Assembly: GCA_052326605.1 (NCBI GenBank)
Contig: JBKQMB010000095.1
Coordinates: forward strand, 134,198 to 198,197
Reading direction: 5' to 3'
Source of the DNA: Bog-756 sp052326605
GTDB taxonomy: Bacteria; Actinomycetota; Acidimicrobiia; Acidimicrobiales; RAAP-2
Length of the DNA: 64,000 nt
The notes under the pieces were generated by a model that had not been told where the DNA came from, searched no databases, and saw nothing but the letters and a program-made list of their open reading frames with translations. Shown here one piece after another: positions 50,440-59,714 of this stretch; positions within the stretch are counted from its first letter, which is position 1, and each line of letters opens with the position of its first letter. Made by a program: the position numbers and the translations under genes.

Positions 50440-50862
50440 TTGGTGCACTCCTCTCGACGGGTGGTTCCTCGATACTCGCAGGTTATCTGCCCCCCATTCG
50501 TTCCCGTTGGCCGGCCCCGGGGCGGGTATGAGGCTCCGGCGAATGGACGATTGCTGGCAGAGCCCACGTCGACAGCCAGGCGCGACCTGAAAGTCGACCT
50601 CGGAAGAAACGTCCCCCAGCTGCAGGACGAACAGCCCGAGGGAGTAACCCCGAGCCGGCAGCGATAGGGCCCACCCTGGTCGACAGGGTTGGACAACTGC
50701 CCGTCAAGGGACGGTCGTCTTGCCCGCTTGCGTGGACGGGGGCTGAGGTTGGGTGTCAAGACCCGGAACCGAGGCATAGGGGATCTGTGTTTGCTAGACA
50801 GCAAGGGTGGAAGACATCGTAGGCAAGTGACTGGACACGGAGGCACGGTGGTCGGGGAGATC

Positions 50863-51684
50863 ATGGCCAGTAAGCGTGCCCAAATCTGGATCGCCCTGCT
50901 AATGGTGCTCGGAATGGGACTGTTCGTCACTTCGTGCAGTTCGAGTTCGGGGTCGAGCAAAGCACCCGCGCCAGTTCCTGTTCTCCATGTCCTAGTGACC
51001 AATGACGACGGTGTGGGCGCACCAGGGATCGACGCCGCGGTCCAAGCTCTTCGCTCACTGCCCGACACACAGGTCACCGTCGTGGCGCCTTTCACGAACC
51101 AAAGTGGCACTGGTTCCAAGACCACTCCGGGGACGCTCACGGTAACCACCGCCACGACGGCCAGTGGCTACCCGGCCAAGGCTGTCCATGGATATCCGGC
51201 AGACACTATTGCGTGGGCCGTGACTGACCACGGCGTTTCACAGCGACCGGACCTGGTGGTGTCGGGGATCAACTTCGGCGAGAACATCGGACCGCTTGCT
51301 GACGTCTCCGGTACGGTCGGTGCTGCACGGGCAGCTCTCGCTCTAGGCATTCCCGCACTGGCCGCCAGTCAGGGTGTCGACAATGGACTATCACCGATCT
51401 TTGCACAAGGGGCGCGTCAGCTGGTGATGTGGGTGCAGGGCCATCGCTCGAAACTCGTTGCTGATGGTGGCAGAGGAGCAACTGACTCCGGCTTGTCGGG
51501 CAACCTGAATGTACCGTCGTGTGCCAACGGCAACATTCGTGGTCCGGTCGAAGTTCCATTAGCCAGCAGTCTTGCCGGACTGAATATCGGCACAGTTGAT
51601 TGCTCGAGTACAGCGACCGCTCCCGCAAACGACGCCGAGGGATTCGTGGAAGGTTTCGCGGTGATCTCACCCCTAGCTGCTTGA
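50863..51684 (+). CDS. SurE-like 5'/3'-nucleotidase, lipoprotein
   Basis: A 273-residue SurE-fold protein. A lipoprotein signal (LMVLGMGLFVTSC) is unusual, since SurE enzymes are normally cytoplasmic. The core has VLVTNDDGVGAPGIDAAVQAL (the DD metal site), VVAPFTNQSGTGS and VVSGINFGENIGPLADVSGTVGAARAALALGIPALAAS (read in parts), which contain the conserved Asn and SGTVxAA loop. An exported nucleotidase or phosphatase role is inferred. GGGGAGATC precedes ATG 50863. GC content is lower than in the left half of the window. Confidence 0.85.
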   Translation: MASKRAQIWIALLMVLGMGLFVTSCSSSSGSSKAPAPVPVLHVLVTNDDGVGAPGIDAAVQALRSLPDTQVTVVAPFTNQSGTGSKTTPGTLTVTTATTASGYPAKAVHGYPADTIAWAVTDHGVSQRPDLVVSGINFGENIGPLADVSGTVGAARAALALGIPALAASQGVDNGLSPIFAQGARQLVMWVQGHRSKLVADGGRGATDSGLSGNLNVPSCANGNIRGPVEVPLASSLAGLNIGTVDCSSTATAPANDAEGFVEGFAVISPLAA

Positions 51685-51768
51685 TCATGGATCGCTAGTG
51701 GTCGTGTCGTGGACCGAAGGCCCGCCCCTAATTTGAATTGATGGCGAATCTGCTTGCCTGGGTTCGTA

Positions 51769-51790
51769 GGGTGCTCTCATGAGAGCACCC
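51769..51790. repeat. Perfect 22-base palindrome
   Basis: GGGTGCTCTCA is followed directly by its exact reverse complement. It could be an operator, a terminator-type hairpin with no loop, or the joined ends of a lost mobile element. Confidence 0.6.
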
Positions 51791-51803
51791 CCGTCCCGGC
51801 GTT

Positions 51804-51832
51804 CAGTCGGTCAGTCGGTCAGTCGGTCAGTC
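51804..51832. repeat. 8-base tandem repeat (CAGTCGGT)
   Basis: CAGTCGGT occurs three full times plus a partial copy, starting 14 bases after the palindrome. There is no open frame through it. Confidence 0.7.
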
Positions 51833-52035
51833 CACAAACGTGACAGGCGGCCAGAAAGCATTGAAGCGTCGGACCGCCCCGAGGCGGCCCGTGGTCCACG
51901 GAACGTTCATACCGCCGGATAAGTGATCGTCGTTGTCTTCATCGGTCCCCATCAGAGGGCACCAGGCCGACTGTTAGGTGTCTTGCGCAAAGCGGCAAAT
52001 GGGTGCTGGGGCCCCCGGGGTTGGGTATCCAGGTG

Positions 52036-52203
52036 TTACGACGCCCGGAGGTGGCAGTACTCCGCGTCTGACCAGTCGCGATTGCAATCACGGCACCGCC
52101 AGCTCGACCCATTGCCGGAGATCCGAGCTGAGCGCACGATCAGTTTCGGCACCTCCTGCGATCCACAATGGGGACAGATACGAAACGCTTCAGGTTCGCT
52201 CAT
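52036..52203 (-). CDS. Small zinc-ribbon protein
   Basis: A 55-residue protein with two CxxC pairs: RICPHCGSQEVPKL near the N-terminus and WRCRDCNRDWSDAEYC near the C-terminus. The spacing fits a zinc ribbon such as those that bind nucleic acid. ATG 52203 has GGAGG eight bases upstream. The gene remnant at 52190 overlaps its 5' end on the same strand, so the two may have formed an operon. Confidence 0.65.
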   Translation of the reverse strand: MSEPEAFRICPHCGSQEVPKLIVRSARISGNGSSWRCRDCNRDWSDAEYCHLRAS

Positions 52204-52399
52204 TCGCCGGCCTCCGACTCGGTAGCTGCGTGTTGCTCCGGACTCTACGAACTGAATCGGCAGTAGCGCTGAGATCTTTAGCAAGCTGGTCAACTGAGCG
52301 GGATTTCGCAACGACTGGCTGCTCTGAGGTTTTGGCTTCACCTTGACGCGTCCAGGCAGCGAGAGCTGGGCGCCGGGCTCCCCCCGGTTTGACGGACAT
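52190..52399 (-). pseudogene. Gene remnant cut by the IS3-type element
   Basis: The last 50 codons (SEQPVVAKSRSVDQLAKDLSATADSVRRVRSN, read in parts) look like a helical, HTH-like coding sequence ending 14 bases inside the zinc-ribbon gene. The upstream part runs into the left inverted repeat of the IS3 remnant at 52384, so the true N-terminus has been lost or separated. Confidence 0.35.
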
Positions 52400-52601
52400 C
52401 CACCATCAGGGCACAGGCCCGAAAAGGATGTCCGAATCGGAGACCATGGAACGCAAGAATCCCCGTGGCCGGCGAACGGCCCGGTCTGACGACCGGGGAA
52501 CGGACCGTGCTCTCCAGCTGCGCCGGGAGAACCGGGCCCTGCGTGAGGACAACGTGACACGCAAGCGAGCCACGGCTCTCTTTGCCCGGGAGATCCGATG
52601 A
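52389..52601 (+). pseudogene. IS3 OrfA remnant
   Basis: Only the C-terminal leucine-zipper part is recognisable (LQLRRENRALREDNVTRKRATALF). The N-terminal HTH of OrfA is missing. A frame change separates it from the OrfB remains. Confidence 0.6.
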
Positions 52602-52627
52602 ACGCGGCCATTGCATCGAGGCGGAGC

Positions 52628-53037
52628 AAGCTGCAGGCCACGGTGCGACGAACGCCTGTTGCCTGCTCGTGGCCGACGCATTCACCGTGGCGTTCCGCAA
52701 TCGCAACCCGGTGGAAGGCCTGGTCACCCACTCGGACCGGGCCGTCAGTACACGAGGGCCGACCACGGCAAACCGGCCCGGCTGAACGGCGTCCACTTGT
52801 CGATCGGGCACAAGGGCGAATGGCGGGGACAACGCCGTGGCCGAGAGCTACTTTGCCACGCTCAAGCGTGCCCTGATCGAGCCCCGAGCCTGGCCGACCC
52901 GCAAGGGACTGCACCCGGCGGTGTTCGACTTCATCGAGAGTTGGTACAACCTCCGCCGGCTTCACAGCTCGCTCGACTACTGCAGCCCCGCCGCGTGGGA
53001 AGCTCTACATCGCGAGTCCAACCGCCTTGCGGCATGA
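52628..53037 (+). pseudogene. IS3 OrfB (DDE transposase) remnant, frameshifted
   Basis: Pieces of the integrase core appear in different frames. LLVADAFTVAFRNRNPVEGLVTHSDRA holds the second catalytic Asp (THSDR). MAESYFATLKRALIEPRAWP then carries the catalytic Glu region (AESYFATLK), followed by FIESWYNLRRLHSSLDYCSP. At least two frame changes lie between them, and the N-terminal half is gone. Ends 16 bases before the right inverted repeat. Confidence 0.75.
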
Positions 53038-53133
53038 TCGACACAAGCAACCTGTCCGTCGAACCGGATCAAGCCCAGTCGGCATCCGTGACGTGAGGCT
53101 CGTAAGGGTTGACCGGGCAGGTGGGAGAGGCAC

Positions 53134-54306
53134 ATGAGAGCAGTGGTGTTCGAGGACACGAGGCGGGTGGGGGTCGAACAGGTCCCGGACGCGGTGATCG
53201 AAGCGCCCACCGATGTGGTGGTGCGGATCACGTCGAGCGCCATCTGCGGCACCGACCTCCACATGTACGACGGGCGTGTCGGCGCCAACCCGGGCCTCGT
53301 GCTCGGCCACGAGCCGCTCGGTGTCGTCGAATCGGTGGGCAAGGCCGTCTCGATGGTGAATCGGGGGGATCGGGTGGTCGTGCCGACCCACCTGTTCTGC
53401 GGGGTTTGCGTGAACTGTGCCCGAGGTCTTTCGGCCGCGTGCCTTCGGGTCCGCCCCGGAGAATTCGGAGCAGCATACGGCTATGCAGGGATGGGACCCT
53501 ACCGGGGCGCCCAGGCCGAGCTGCTGCGTGTGCCATTCGCCGACGCCAATTGCGTCTTGTTGCCCGGCGAGCCCGGCGATGCCCACGAGGACGACTTCGT
53601 CCTGCTGGCCGACGCCTTCGTCACCGGATGGCACGCAACCGAGCTCGCCGGGGTCTCCCCCGCCTCCACCGTGGCCATCTTCGGTGCCGGGGCGATCGGC
53701 CTCCTCGCCGCCCATTCCGCCGTCCTCAGGGGCGCTGCGGAGGTCTATGTGGTCGACCGCGTGCCGGAACGGCTTGACAAGGCAGGTGAGCTGGGAGCGG
53801 TGCCGGTTGACTTCACCGAGGGAGATCCTGTGGAACAGATCAAGGAGCTGCGGCGCCGGGCTGGCCTTCCGATTGGCGAGGAGCAGATGGGCGGCGTGCA
53901 GGCGGGGATCGACGCGGTCGGGTTTCAGGCCACCGACCGAACAGACCTGGCTCGGGAGGATCCGACCGGGGTCATCGCCGACCTGGCACGCTTGGTCAAC
54001 CCGACAGGCAGTGTCGGAATCGCCGGTGTCTACGCGGCGCACGATTTCCACCCAGCGGCCGCAGGACGGTCCGACGGTTCGCTCACCGTGCCGTGGGCCA
54101 CGTTCTTCGACAAGGGAGTGAGCGTCAGATTCGGGCGCACCCACGACCGCCGGTACACGACCCTGCTCCGGGACCTCGTCGTCGCCGGAAGTGCCCGTCC
54201 CGGGCGCATCGTGTCGCACCACGGGAATCTCGAAGAAGCCCCTGGGCTCTTCAGCGCCTTCGACCGGCGCGCCGACGGCGTCGTCAAGGCCGTGCTCAGG
54301 CCCTGA
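53134..54306 (+). CDS. Zinc-dependent alcohol dehydrogenase (formaldehyde-dehydrogenase-like)
   Basis: A 390-residue medium-chain dehydrogenase: ITSSAICGTDLHMYDGRVG (catalytic zinc Cys), LGHEPLGVVESVG, the four-cysteine lobe FCGVCVNCARGLSAACLR, and the Rossmann loop VAIFGAGAIGLLAAHSAVLRGA. The insert after the structural zinc lobe and the GVQAGIDAVGFQA segment match the glutathione-independent formaldehyde dehydrogenase/threonine-dehydrogenase-like subgroup. Substrate uncertain. It starts 66 bases after the IS remnant and is followed closely by the DUF1275 gene. Confidence 0.87.
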   Translation: MRAVVFEDTRRVGVEQVPDAVIEAPTDVVVRITSSAICGTDLHMYDGRVGANPGLVLGHEPLGVVESVGKAVSMVNRGDRVVVPTHLFCGVCVNCARGLSAACLRVRPGEFGAAYGYAGMGPYRGAQAELLRVPFADANCVLLPGEPGDAHEDDFVLLADAFVTGWHATELAGVSPASTVAIFGAGAIGLLAAHSAVLRGAAEVYVVDRVPERLDKAGELGAVPVDFTEGDPVEQIKELRRRAGLPIGEEQMGGVQAGIDAVGFQATDRTDLAREDPTGVIADLARLVNPTGSVGIAGVYAAHDFHPAAAGRSDGSLTVPWATFFDKGVSVRFGRTHDRRYTTLLRDLVVAGSARPGRIVSHHGNLEEAPGLFSAFDRRADGVVKAVLRP

Positions 54307-54344
54307 TCGAAGATCGCCGAAGAATCGTCGAGAGGCCGTATGTC

Positions 54345-55022
54345 GTGAGCACCGTCGGACCCTGGCACCGCGACCCGAAAGCGGCGATTGCGCTCCTGTT
54401 CCTCACCGCGGCTGCGGGCGGCCTCGATGCGACCGCCTTTCTCCACATCGGCGGCACGTTTGTCTCCAACCAGACCGGGACGGTCGTGCTCCTGGCCATC
54501 AGCGTGACGGACTCCGGTGCCATCAACACGGTAGCGGTGCTGACCTCACTCGCGTGCTTCCTTCTGGGCGTGGCCGCCGCCGGCAGGTACCTGCCAAACG
54601 CCGTTCACGGAGAGCTCTGGCCACTCGGGACCCCGCTCGCGGTCTTGCTCGAGCTCGTCCTGGTCGCGGTGTGCGCAGTGATCATCTCGACGACCCACCT
54701 GGCTCCCGCATTCGGCGTCGCTCCGATAGCCTTGGCCATGGGCATGCAGGCAGCCCTGGCCAAGCGCATCGGTCTGCCGTACCTGACTACCGGATACATC
54801 ACCGGGTCGACCACCAGCATGATCATGAAGTCACCAGCCGACGACCGCTCTGATCGGTGGTGGTGGTTCGGCACGATCCCCGTTGCGGTGATGGCCTTCG
54901 GCGCACTTACGACGGCACTTCTGGGCACCCAAAGCGTTGTCGCAGCCCTCGGGTTCGTCGGGGCCACGATGGTGGTGGCGGCCTGGCAAACACGCGGCGG
55001 TCGGAGGCGGGCCCGAGAGTAG
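54345..55022 (+). CDS. DUF1275 (YoaK-type) membrane protein
   Basis: A 225-residue protein with about six transmembrane helices. The N-terminal region AAAGGLDATAFLHIGGTFVSNQTGTVVLLAI contains the NxTG motif that defines DUF1275. GMQAALAKRIGLPYLTTGYITGS is a second conserved block. Function unknown. GTG 54345 lies 38 bases after the dehydrogenase stop, so the two are probably co-transcribed. Confidence 0.85.
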   Translation: MSTVGPWHRDPKAAIALLFLTAAAGGLDATAFLHIGGTFVSNQTGTVVLLAISVTDSGAINTVAVLTSLACFLLGVAAAGRYLPNAVHGELWPLGTPLAVLLELVLVAVCAVIISTTHLAPAFGVAPIALAMGMQAALAKRIGLPYLTTGYITGSTTSMIMKSPADDRSDRWWWFGTIPVAVMAFGALTTALLGTQSVVAALGFVGATMVVAAWQTRGGRRRARE

Positions 55023-55425
55023 GCCGGCCCGGCATCCCCATCCCAGAAGAACCGCATGGAAGTCTTGGGGGATTGTCTGACAGTGCTCGCAGTCCAGGAC
55101 GAGTGGAGGCAGGAAGAGCCCAGCCACCTGACGACGCGGCACGGTGGGGATCTTGGAGTCAGATGAGTAGATAACTGCATCGACAATTCCGTATTCAGGC
55201 AACCGTGAACACGTGCTTCGGAACCCCTTCAAACAAGGGCGGATCCGATATCAGTAATCTCTCCTTGATGCCAGTTCTACAACATTGTCAGCCTCGGCTC
55301 GACGCCAGGCTACGAGCCGCCGGTCGATCAGGACCTGCACTACTGTCTGACCCACCTGAGACCTGTGACACGACTTGTCCGCCCGACAGAGCGGAGATCT
55401 AGGCGAGAGCGGAAGCCGAAGGACG
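55023..55425. other. Intergenic region without recognised features
   Basis: 403 bases of lower GC content. No RNA gene, terminator or protein that I can support is seen. Confidence 0.5.
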
Positions 55426-57246
55426 GTGGGGGAATTGGCAAGCCTGGAATCTAAGGACCCCCAATTGAACGGTGAGGCAGGAATTGCGGAGCCACCGAGC
55501 CTCGTCGATCGGCTTGGGCCCAGCCTGGTGCATGTTCTCACTTTGCTCGGATTCGGAATACCAGTTATCGGATATTTCTGGATAATCAGTCACTATGGTG
55601 TGGATGTAATCATCGATGATCAGTTGAGCAATATTCCTCTCATCCATGCATCCTATTCACACCCATTTCCATGGGGAGCGCTCTGGACTCCGCACACCGA
55701 CAATCGTATGTTTTTCCCAAATCTCATAGTTATACTGCTCGCACACACCGATAACTTCAATACTAAGACTGAAGAATTCCTTGGCGCATCCATGCTCGTC
55801 TTGGCCACTATGCTTCTCTGTTGGTCCCACAAGAGGCGATCTCGATCGACGCCGTGGCTCTACTACTGCCCCGTTGCCTTCTTAACTCTCTCCCTGGTTC
55901 AGTACGAGAGCACGCTCTGGGGATTCCAGATGGCCTGGTACCTGCTGCTGCTGTCCATTACTGCCTCACTCACTCTTCTTGACCGAATCCGACTGAGCTG
56001 GCTCACTCTTCTAGGAGCCATACTCGCCGCAGTGGTGGCGAGTTTCTCTTCCTTGCAGGGCCTCTTGATTTGGCCAATTGGCCTTATACTGCTCTATCAC
56101 CGTCGCCGGAATGTCTCCACGTTTATTGCCTGGATCGTTGCCGGATGCACAACAGCGTTCTTCTACTACCGCAATCTGAGTGCTTCTGGTACCGGTCCAA
56201 CTCCCAGGTACGCCGTTCTTCATCCGACTGCCTCCCTCAGGTTCTTCTTAACCGCTGTGGGCGACGTTCTCGGAAACCCAATCAGGGGAAGCGGCAGCGA
56301 CGCCGTGTCTCTGCTGTTTGGAATAGCCATCATGGCATTGGCTGTCTATTCCATAGCGGCCTACGGCGTGCGCCGTGACGAAGAGAGCGCAAGTCCGTTC
56401 GGGATAGCTTTGATTGGCTATGGAGTGCTCTTCGCCGCTGCCATCACGCAAGGCAGGATAGGTTTCGGCGAAGCGGGTGCCAGTGCTTCGAGGTATACGA
56501 CCTTTGATCTCCTGATTCTGGTCGGGATCTATCTGACACTTCTTGGACCGCCGAACCTGAGTACCTCTAATCGCGTTGGTACTCGTCGACAGAACGACGA
56601 AGCCAAGGCGGAACCGCATGAGGAGCGGTATGTGATTGGTCGAACTCGCTGGGCTTTCACGAAGGCGCTACCGATAGCTAGGTGGAGTACCTTGTGCCTG
56701 ATCTTACTCCAAGTTCTGTTGGGATTCGAAAATGGAATCACTGGCATCCGAGGCTCGCATGAACGGCAGGTGCAAGCCGTCGAAGTGCTCCAGAATCTCA
56801 ATCACAATCTGGACTACGTGGTGGCCAGCGTGGTCGATCCCTGGAAAACCGCCACGTACATCCGCGAGCAGGCTCGGACTGCCGAATCACTGCACCTCAG
56901 CCTCTTTGCCAATTCGAAAACTGGGAATGCTGGGTCGTCGACATCCTTGCCTCCTCCCAGCGTGGGAGTCGTGATCCCGAGAGCTGGGTCAAAGGTGAAA
57001 GGGACACAAGTACTTGACGCCTTCACGTCCACTTCGATTGGCGTGGAAAGCGTCGAGTTTCGGATCGCCACCGATAGTCACAGTTACGACATCATCGTTC
57101 CGAGCAAGCCCACGACCTATGGGTGGATCGGACAATGGAATTCAGTTGCTGTCCCCAATGGGCGCTACGCGGTCCAGGGTATCGCCACTACGTTTGGAGG
57201 AAGAACGAGTGTCAGCGCAGTGGTTCGCTTCCAGATTGCCAACTAG
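55426..57246 (+). CDS. Large multi-spanning membrane protein with C-terminal Ig-like domain
   Basis: About 606 residues if started at GTG 55426 (TTG 55375 is possible). Around eleven hydrophobic helices fill residues 35-460. The first external loop contains DDQLSNIPLIHASYSHPFPWGALWTPHTDNRMFF, with the Asp and His placing expected of GT-C-type enzymes. The last 100 residues form an extracytoplasmic beta domain (VESVEFRIATDS, GQWNSVAVPNGRYAVQGIATTFGG) resembling Ig-like domains found at the ends of such proteins. GC content is clearly lower than in the left half of the window, suggesting transfer. Function unknown, possibly cell-surface glycan synthesis. Confidence 0.75.
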   Translation: MGELASLESKDPQLNGEAGIAEPPSLVDRLGPSLVHVLTLLGFGIPVIGYFWIISHYGVDVIIDDQLSNIPLIHASYSHPFPWGALWTPHTDNRMFFPNLIVILLAHTDNFNTKTEEFLGASMLVLATMLLCWSHKRRSRSTPWLYYCPVAFLTLSLVQYESTLWGFQMAWYLLLLSITASLTLLDRIRLSWLTLLGAILAAVVASFSSLQGLLIWPIGLILLYHRRRNVSTFIAWIVAGCTTAFFYYRNLSASGTGPTPRYAVLHPTASLRFFLTAVGDVLGNPIRGSGSDAVSLLFGIAIMALAVYSIAAYGVRRDEESASPFGIALIGYGVLFAAAITQGRIGFGEAGASASRYTTFDLLILVGIYLTLLGPPNLSTSNRVGTRRQNDEAKAEPHEERYVIGRTRWAFTKALPIARWSTLCLILLQVLLGFENGITGIRGSHERQVQAVEVLQNLNHNLDYVVASVVDPWKTATYIREQARTAESLHLSLFANSKTGNAGSSTSLPPPSVGVVIPRAGSKVKGTQVLDAFTSTSIGVESVEFRIATDSHSYDIIVPSKPTTYGWIGQWNSVAVPNGRYAVQGIATTFGGRTSVSAVVRFQIAN

Positions 57247-57513
57247 GCGATGCTGATCAACCATTTCGAACGAACACCATCGAATGTTGAGATACGGGTT
57301 GCGCTGGTGGGCCAGATCAGGTGTCTGCCTTTGTTAGACCTCTTGAGCGGACTTGTCGCCGTCCTCGGCCATATCGACACAGCGGAGGCTTACTTCAGCC
57401 AACCAGCGCGCATAGCTGCCGAGTGGGTGCGAGGTCCCTCAAAGGGGCTTGACATTCATAGGAGCTTCGCCGAGGATCCGGCGCCCACCACCTTGACACA
57501 ATGAGAATGCTTG

Positions 57514-59514
57514 CTACGACACACTCTTCAGTCGATCCTGGACGTCGAACCAAACGGTCGCCCCGGCTATCTCGGCTGGAGATCCAATGGCACCTGTGAC
57601 ATTTCGGACCACGGTCTGAGGATCATGGCCGAGCGGCAGAATGACCACCGTGCGAACGTGATAGTCGCGCAGAAACGTGCGGAGGTCGGCAGTGATATTT
57701 GAAGTCTCTATTAGCTTCGCTTGGCCTGGGCTGGCAACTCCAGCGAACGACACGTCGAATAGGGTTTCGACGGATCGAGGGGTGAGGCGCGACGGCCTCA
57801 CCGATCCGAAAGTTCCTTTGGTCGGCCTCCATCCATAGCCACCGACAACCTTGAACTTCATGCCTGAGACCGCTTGGTCCACGAGCACGTTGTTGATCGG
57901 ACCATACGTGTAGACCGATGAATGGTTCGGACCTGCCGGAACGAAGGGGGCATTCGGATACGGATATGCGAGCACGACGCTCCCGGCTGGAATCCTGCTC
58001 GCCGCCCCGGATTTGAAGAAGGCCGATTCACCTGTGGCAGTGATGTGCTGGGTGTGTGCTGGCAGCATCGGCAGGGCCACGATCACCACAGCTGATACGG
58101 ACACGAGCATGGCTACGACTACCTTCCAATGTTCTGAGATGGATTGAAAGAGACGGGCTTCCAGCAGTCGTCGATACATCGCCTCGGCGCCAATAGCAAT
58201 GATCGCCGCACCGAACAAGATCGTGTAGAGCGAGAAGCGCGTGGCGAGCAATCCATCCGTGACGGGCAAGTTCGCCAGCACGACGAAGGGAAGGGGGACA
58301 TGGGTGTCATTGCCACCGATGTAGAGGACGGAACCTAGTGAGAGGACGAACGACACGGCCATCATGACGCCAAAAAAGACGACGACGCCCCTTCTTCGCA
58401 TCAGATAGACCATCACTACGACGGTGGCGAAGAGTGGAACTCCGATGTACATCATGGCCGAATTGGTCAGGTGCTGTGACCACTGTGAAGTCAACCCGGA
58501 AGTGGTGAAGCGCTGAAGATATCCAGGGTTGAAGGGGCCGAGCAGATCCCCGTGGAGTTGGGCGAGGTTGACTGGTGAGTTCGGTGGACCCTTGGCATGC
58601 TGCCTTCCGAAGAACGTCAATGCCAGCGGAAGCCCTAGCGCCAGACCTCCCGCAACTACTGTTGAGATGGTCGCAATCCTGAGGTAGTGCTCCTTGAGTG
58701 AAAATGACTTTCGATTGATTAGCAGATAGAGAATGACGGCCACGGCACCCATCAGGATCAGGCTGGCAAGAAGCTCAGCCGAAATGAGGTACTGCACCCC
58801 GCACAAGATGCCGAGAAGAGCACCGGTTCGGATTGGCTTCCATTGCTTACGCACCAAGATCTCATGGAGCAAGAGGAAGACGATGGGCGGCAGTGGAGCG
58901 AAGGAGAGAAACAGGTAGCCGCCTGCGTTGAAGGTCATGTATGTGGAAAATCCGTAGATCAAGCCGCCCAGGAATGCCGCTGGCCACCACTGGGTCCAGC
59001 GGCGGAGCACTAGGCACATAGAGAAGGCCGAAACGACCAGGGACAGACACAAGAGGACATTCCACGTAACGATGGGGCCGAAGATCGTGGTGATGGGCGA
59101 GAATATGACGCCCAATGCAAGCATGGAGGGATTTGCGCCTGAGTTCAGACCGACGGGATAGTTCTGCCAATCCGTGAAGAAGAGACTGTGCCCATGGGAA
59201 AGGGCAATCTGCGCCCAGGCCAAATACCAGATCTGAGCAATCTGGTCGGCGTTGCGAGGTCCGATCATGGTGCCCTGTCCCAACACACTCAAATCCCGAA
59301 AATCGATTGCGCTCAAGATTGCATAGGCGAAAAGACAAGCAACGGCAGGCCACCAATGCCGAGCAAGTCGGGCGGGCCGTTCGCCAACCAATTTCGGTTC
59401 ATCGGTGCCGTGGTCTGGAATGGTGATGGCAGAAGGACTCGACTGAGATGCTGTCGGGCAGCCACTTGCGAGAGCAACCACGGCAGGTGCCCAATGGATT
59501 GACTGGCATCTCAT
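57514..59514 (-). CDS. Large GT-C-like membrane protein
   Basis: About 666 residues from ATG 59514, with a weak ribosome binding site. Roughly 12 helices occupy residues 50-490. The first external loop has GPRNADQIAQIWYLAWAQIALSHGHSLFFTDWQNYPVGLN, a pattern seen in bacterial membrane glycosyltransferase-like proteins. The C-terminal 180 residues are extracytoplasmic and beta-rich (GSVVLAYPYPNAPFVPAG, DYHVRTVVILPLGHDP). It is convergent with the membrane protein at 55426 and of similar composition. The two may belong to one acquired surface-glycan locus (inference). Confidence 0.75.
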   Translation of the reverse strand: MRCQSIHWAPAVVALASGCPTASQSSPSAITIPDHGTDEPKLVGERPARLARHWWPAVACLFAYAILSAIDFRDLSVLGQGTMIGPRNADQIAQIWYLAWAQIALSHGHSLFFTDWQNYPVGLNSGANPSMLALGVIFSPITTIFGPIVTWNVLLCLSLVVSAFSMCLVLRRWTQWWPAAFLGGLIYGFSTYMTFNAGGYLFLSFAPLPPIVFLLLHEILVRKQWKPIRTGALLGILCGVQYLISAELLASLILMGAVAVILYLLINRKSFSLKEHYLRIATISTVVAGGLALGLPLALTFFGRQHAKGPPNSPVNLAQLHGDLLGPFNPGYLQRFTTSGLTSQWSQHLTNSAMMYIGVPLFATVVVMVYLMRRRGVVVFFGVMMAVSFVLSLGSVLYIGGNDTHVPLPFVVLANLPVTDGLLATRFSLYTILFGAAIIAIGAEAMYRRLLEARLFQSISEHWKVVVAMLVSVSAVVIVALPMLPAHTQHITATGESAFFKSGAASRIPAGSVVLAYPYPNAPFVPAGPNHSSVYTYGPINNVLVDQAVSGMKFKVVGGYGWRPTKGTFGSVRPSRLTPRSVETLFDVSFAGVASPGQAKLIETSNITADLRTFLRDYHVRTVVILPLGHDPQTVVRNVTGAIGSPAEIAGATVWFDVQDRLKSVS

Positions 59515-59528
59515 CGCCGCATGATAAT

Positions 59529-59714
59529 TCAGCCCACGTTCTGGATGGATGGGCTCCACGGGTCGGCCACCAGGTCGTCGTCGTCGGTCAGGACTGACCA
59601 CCATCGGGTCGTGATCGCATCGAGCCGGGCCAACTCCAACTTGAGGGCCTCGGTGGCGTCGAGGGGCCGGCCAACGACGGCCCCCACTAGAGCGTCGAGG
59701 GTGGTGTCGGTCAT
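59529..59714 (-). CDS. Small protein of a phage-like gene trio
   Basis: A 61-residue acidic protein (ALVGAVVGRPLDATEALKLE, then DDDDLVADPWS). Its ATG overlaps the stop of the gene before it (ATGA). Unknown family. The short coupled genes behind a small-terminase-like HTH gene suggest phage or mobile-element origin. Confidence 0.45.
   Translation of the reverse strand: MTDTTLDALVGAVVGRPLDATEALKLELARLDAITTRWWSVLTDDDDLVADPWSPSIQNVG

Larger units (their letters stand above)
51685..52035. other. Non-coding stretch with a palindrome and an 8-base tandem repeat
   Basis: 351 bases between the SurE-like gene and the small zinc-ribbon gene. Apart from the palindrome and the tandem repeat listed separately, nothing coding is recognised. 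Confidence 0.45.
52384..53067 (+). mobile_element. Internally deleted IS3-family element
   Basis: The ends are 15-base inverted repeats, CCGGTTTGACGGACA at 52384-52398 and the complement of CCGGTTCGACGGACA at 53053-53067, with one mismatch. Inside are broken pieces of OrfA and OrfB. At 684 bases it is about half the length of an intact IS3 element, so the middle has been deleted and it cannot move on its own. Confidence 0.75.

Noticed and set aside
51804..51832. Possible CRISPR array
   Set aside because: The repeat is a simple contiguous 8-base tandem without spacers. No cas genes or spaced repeats occur anywhere in the window.
57250..57504. 84-codon open frame after the large membrane protein
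   Set aside because: No ribosome binding site, no recognisable motif, and it lies between convergent genes. It could be coding but I cannot support it.
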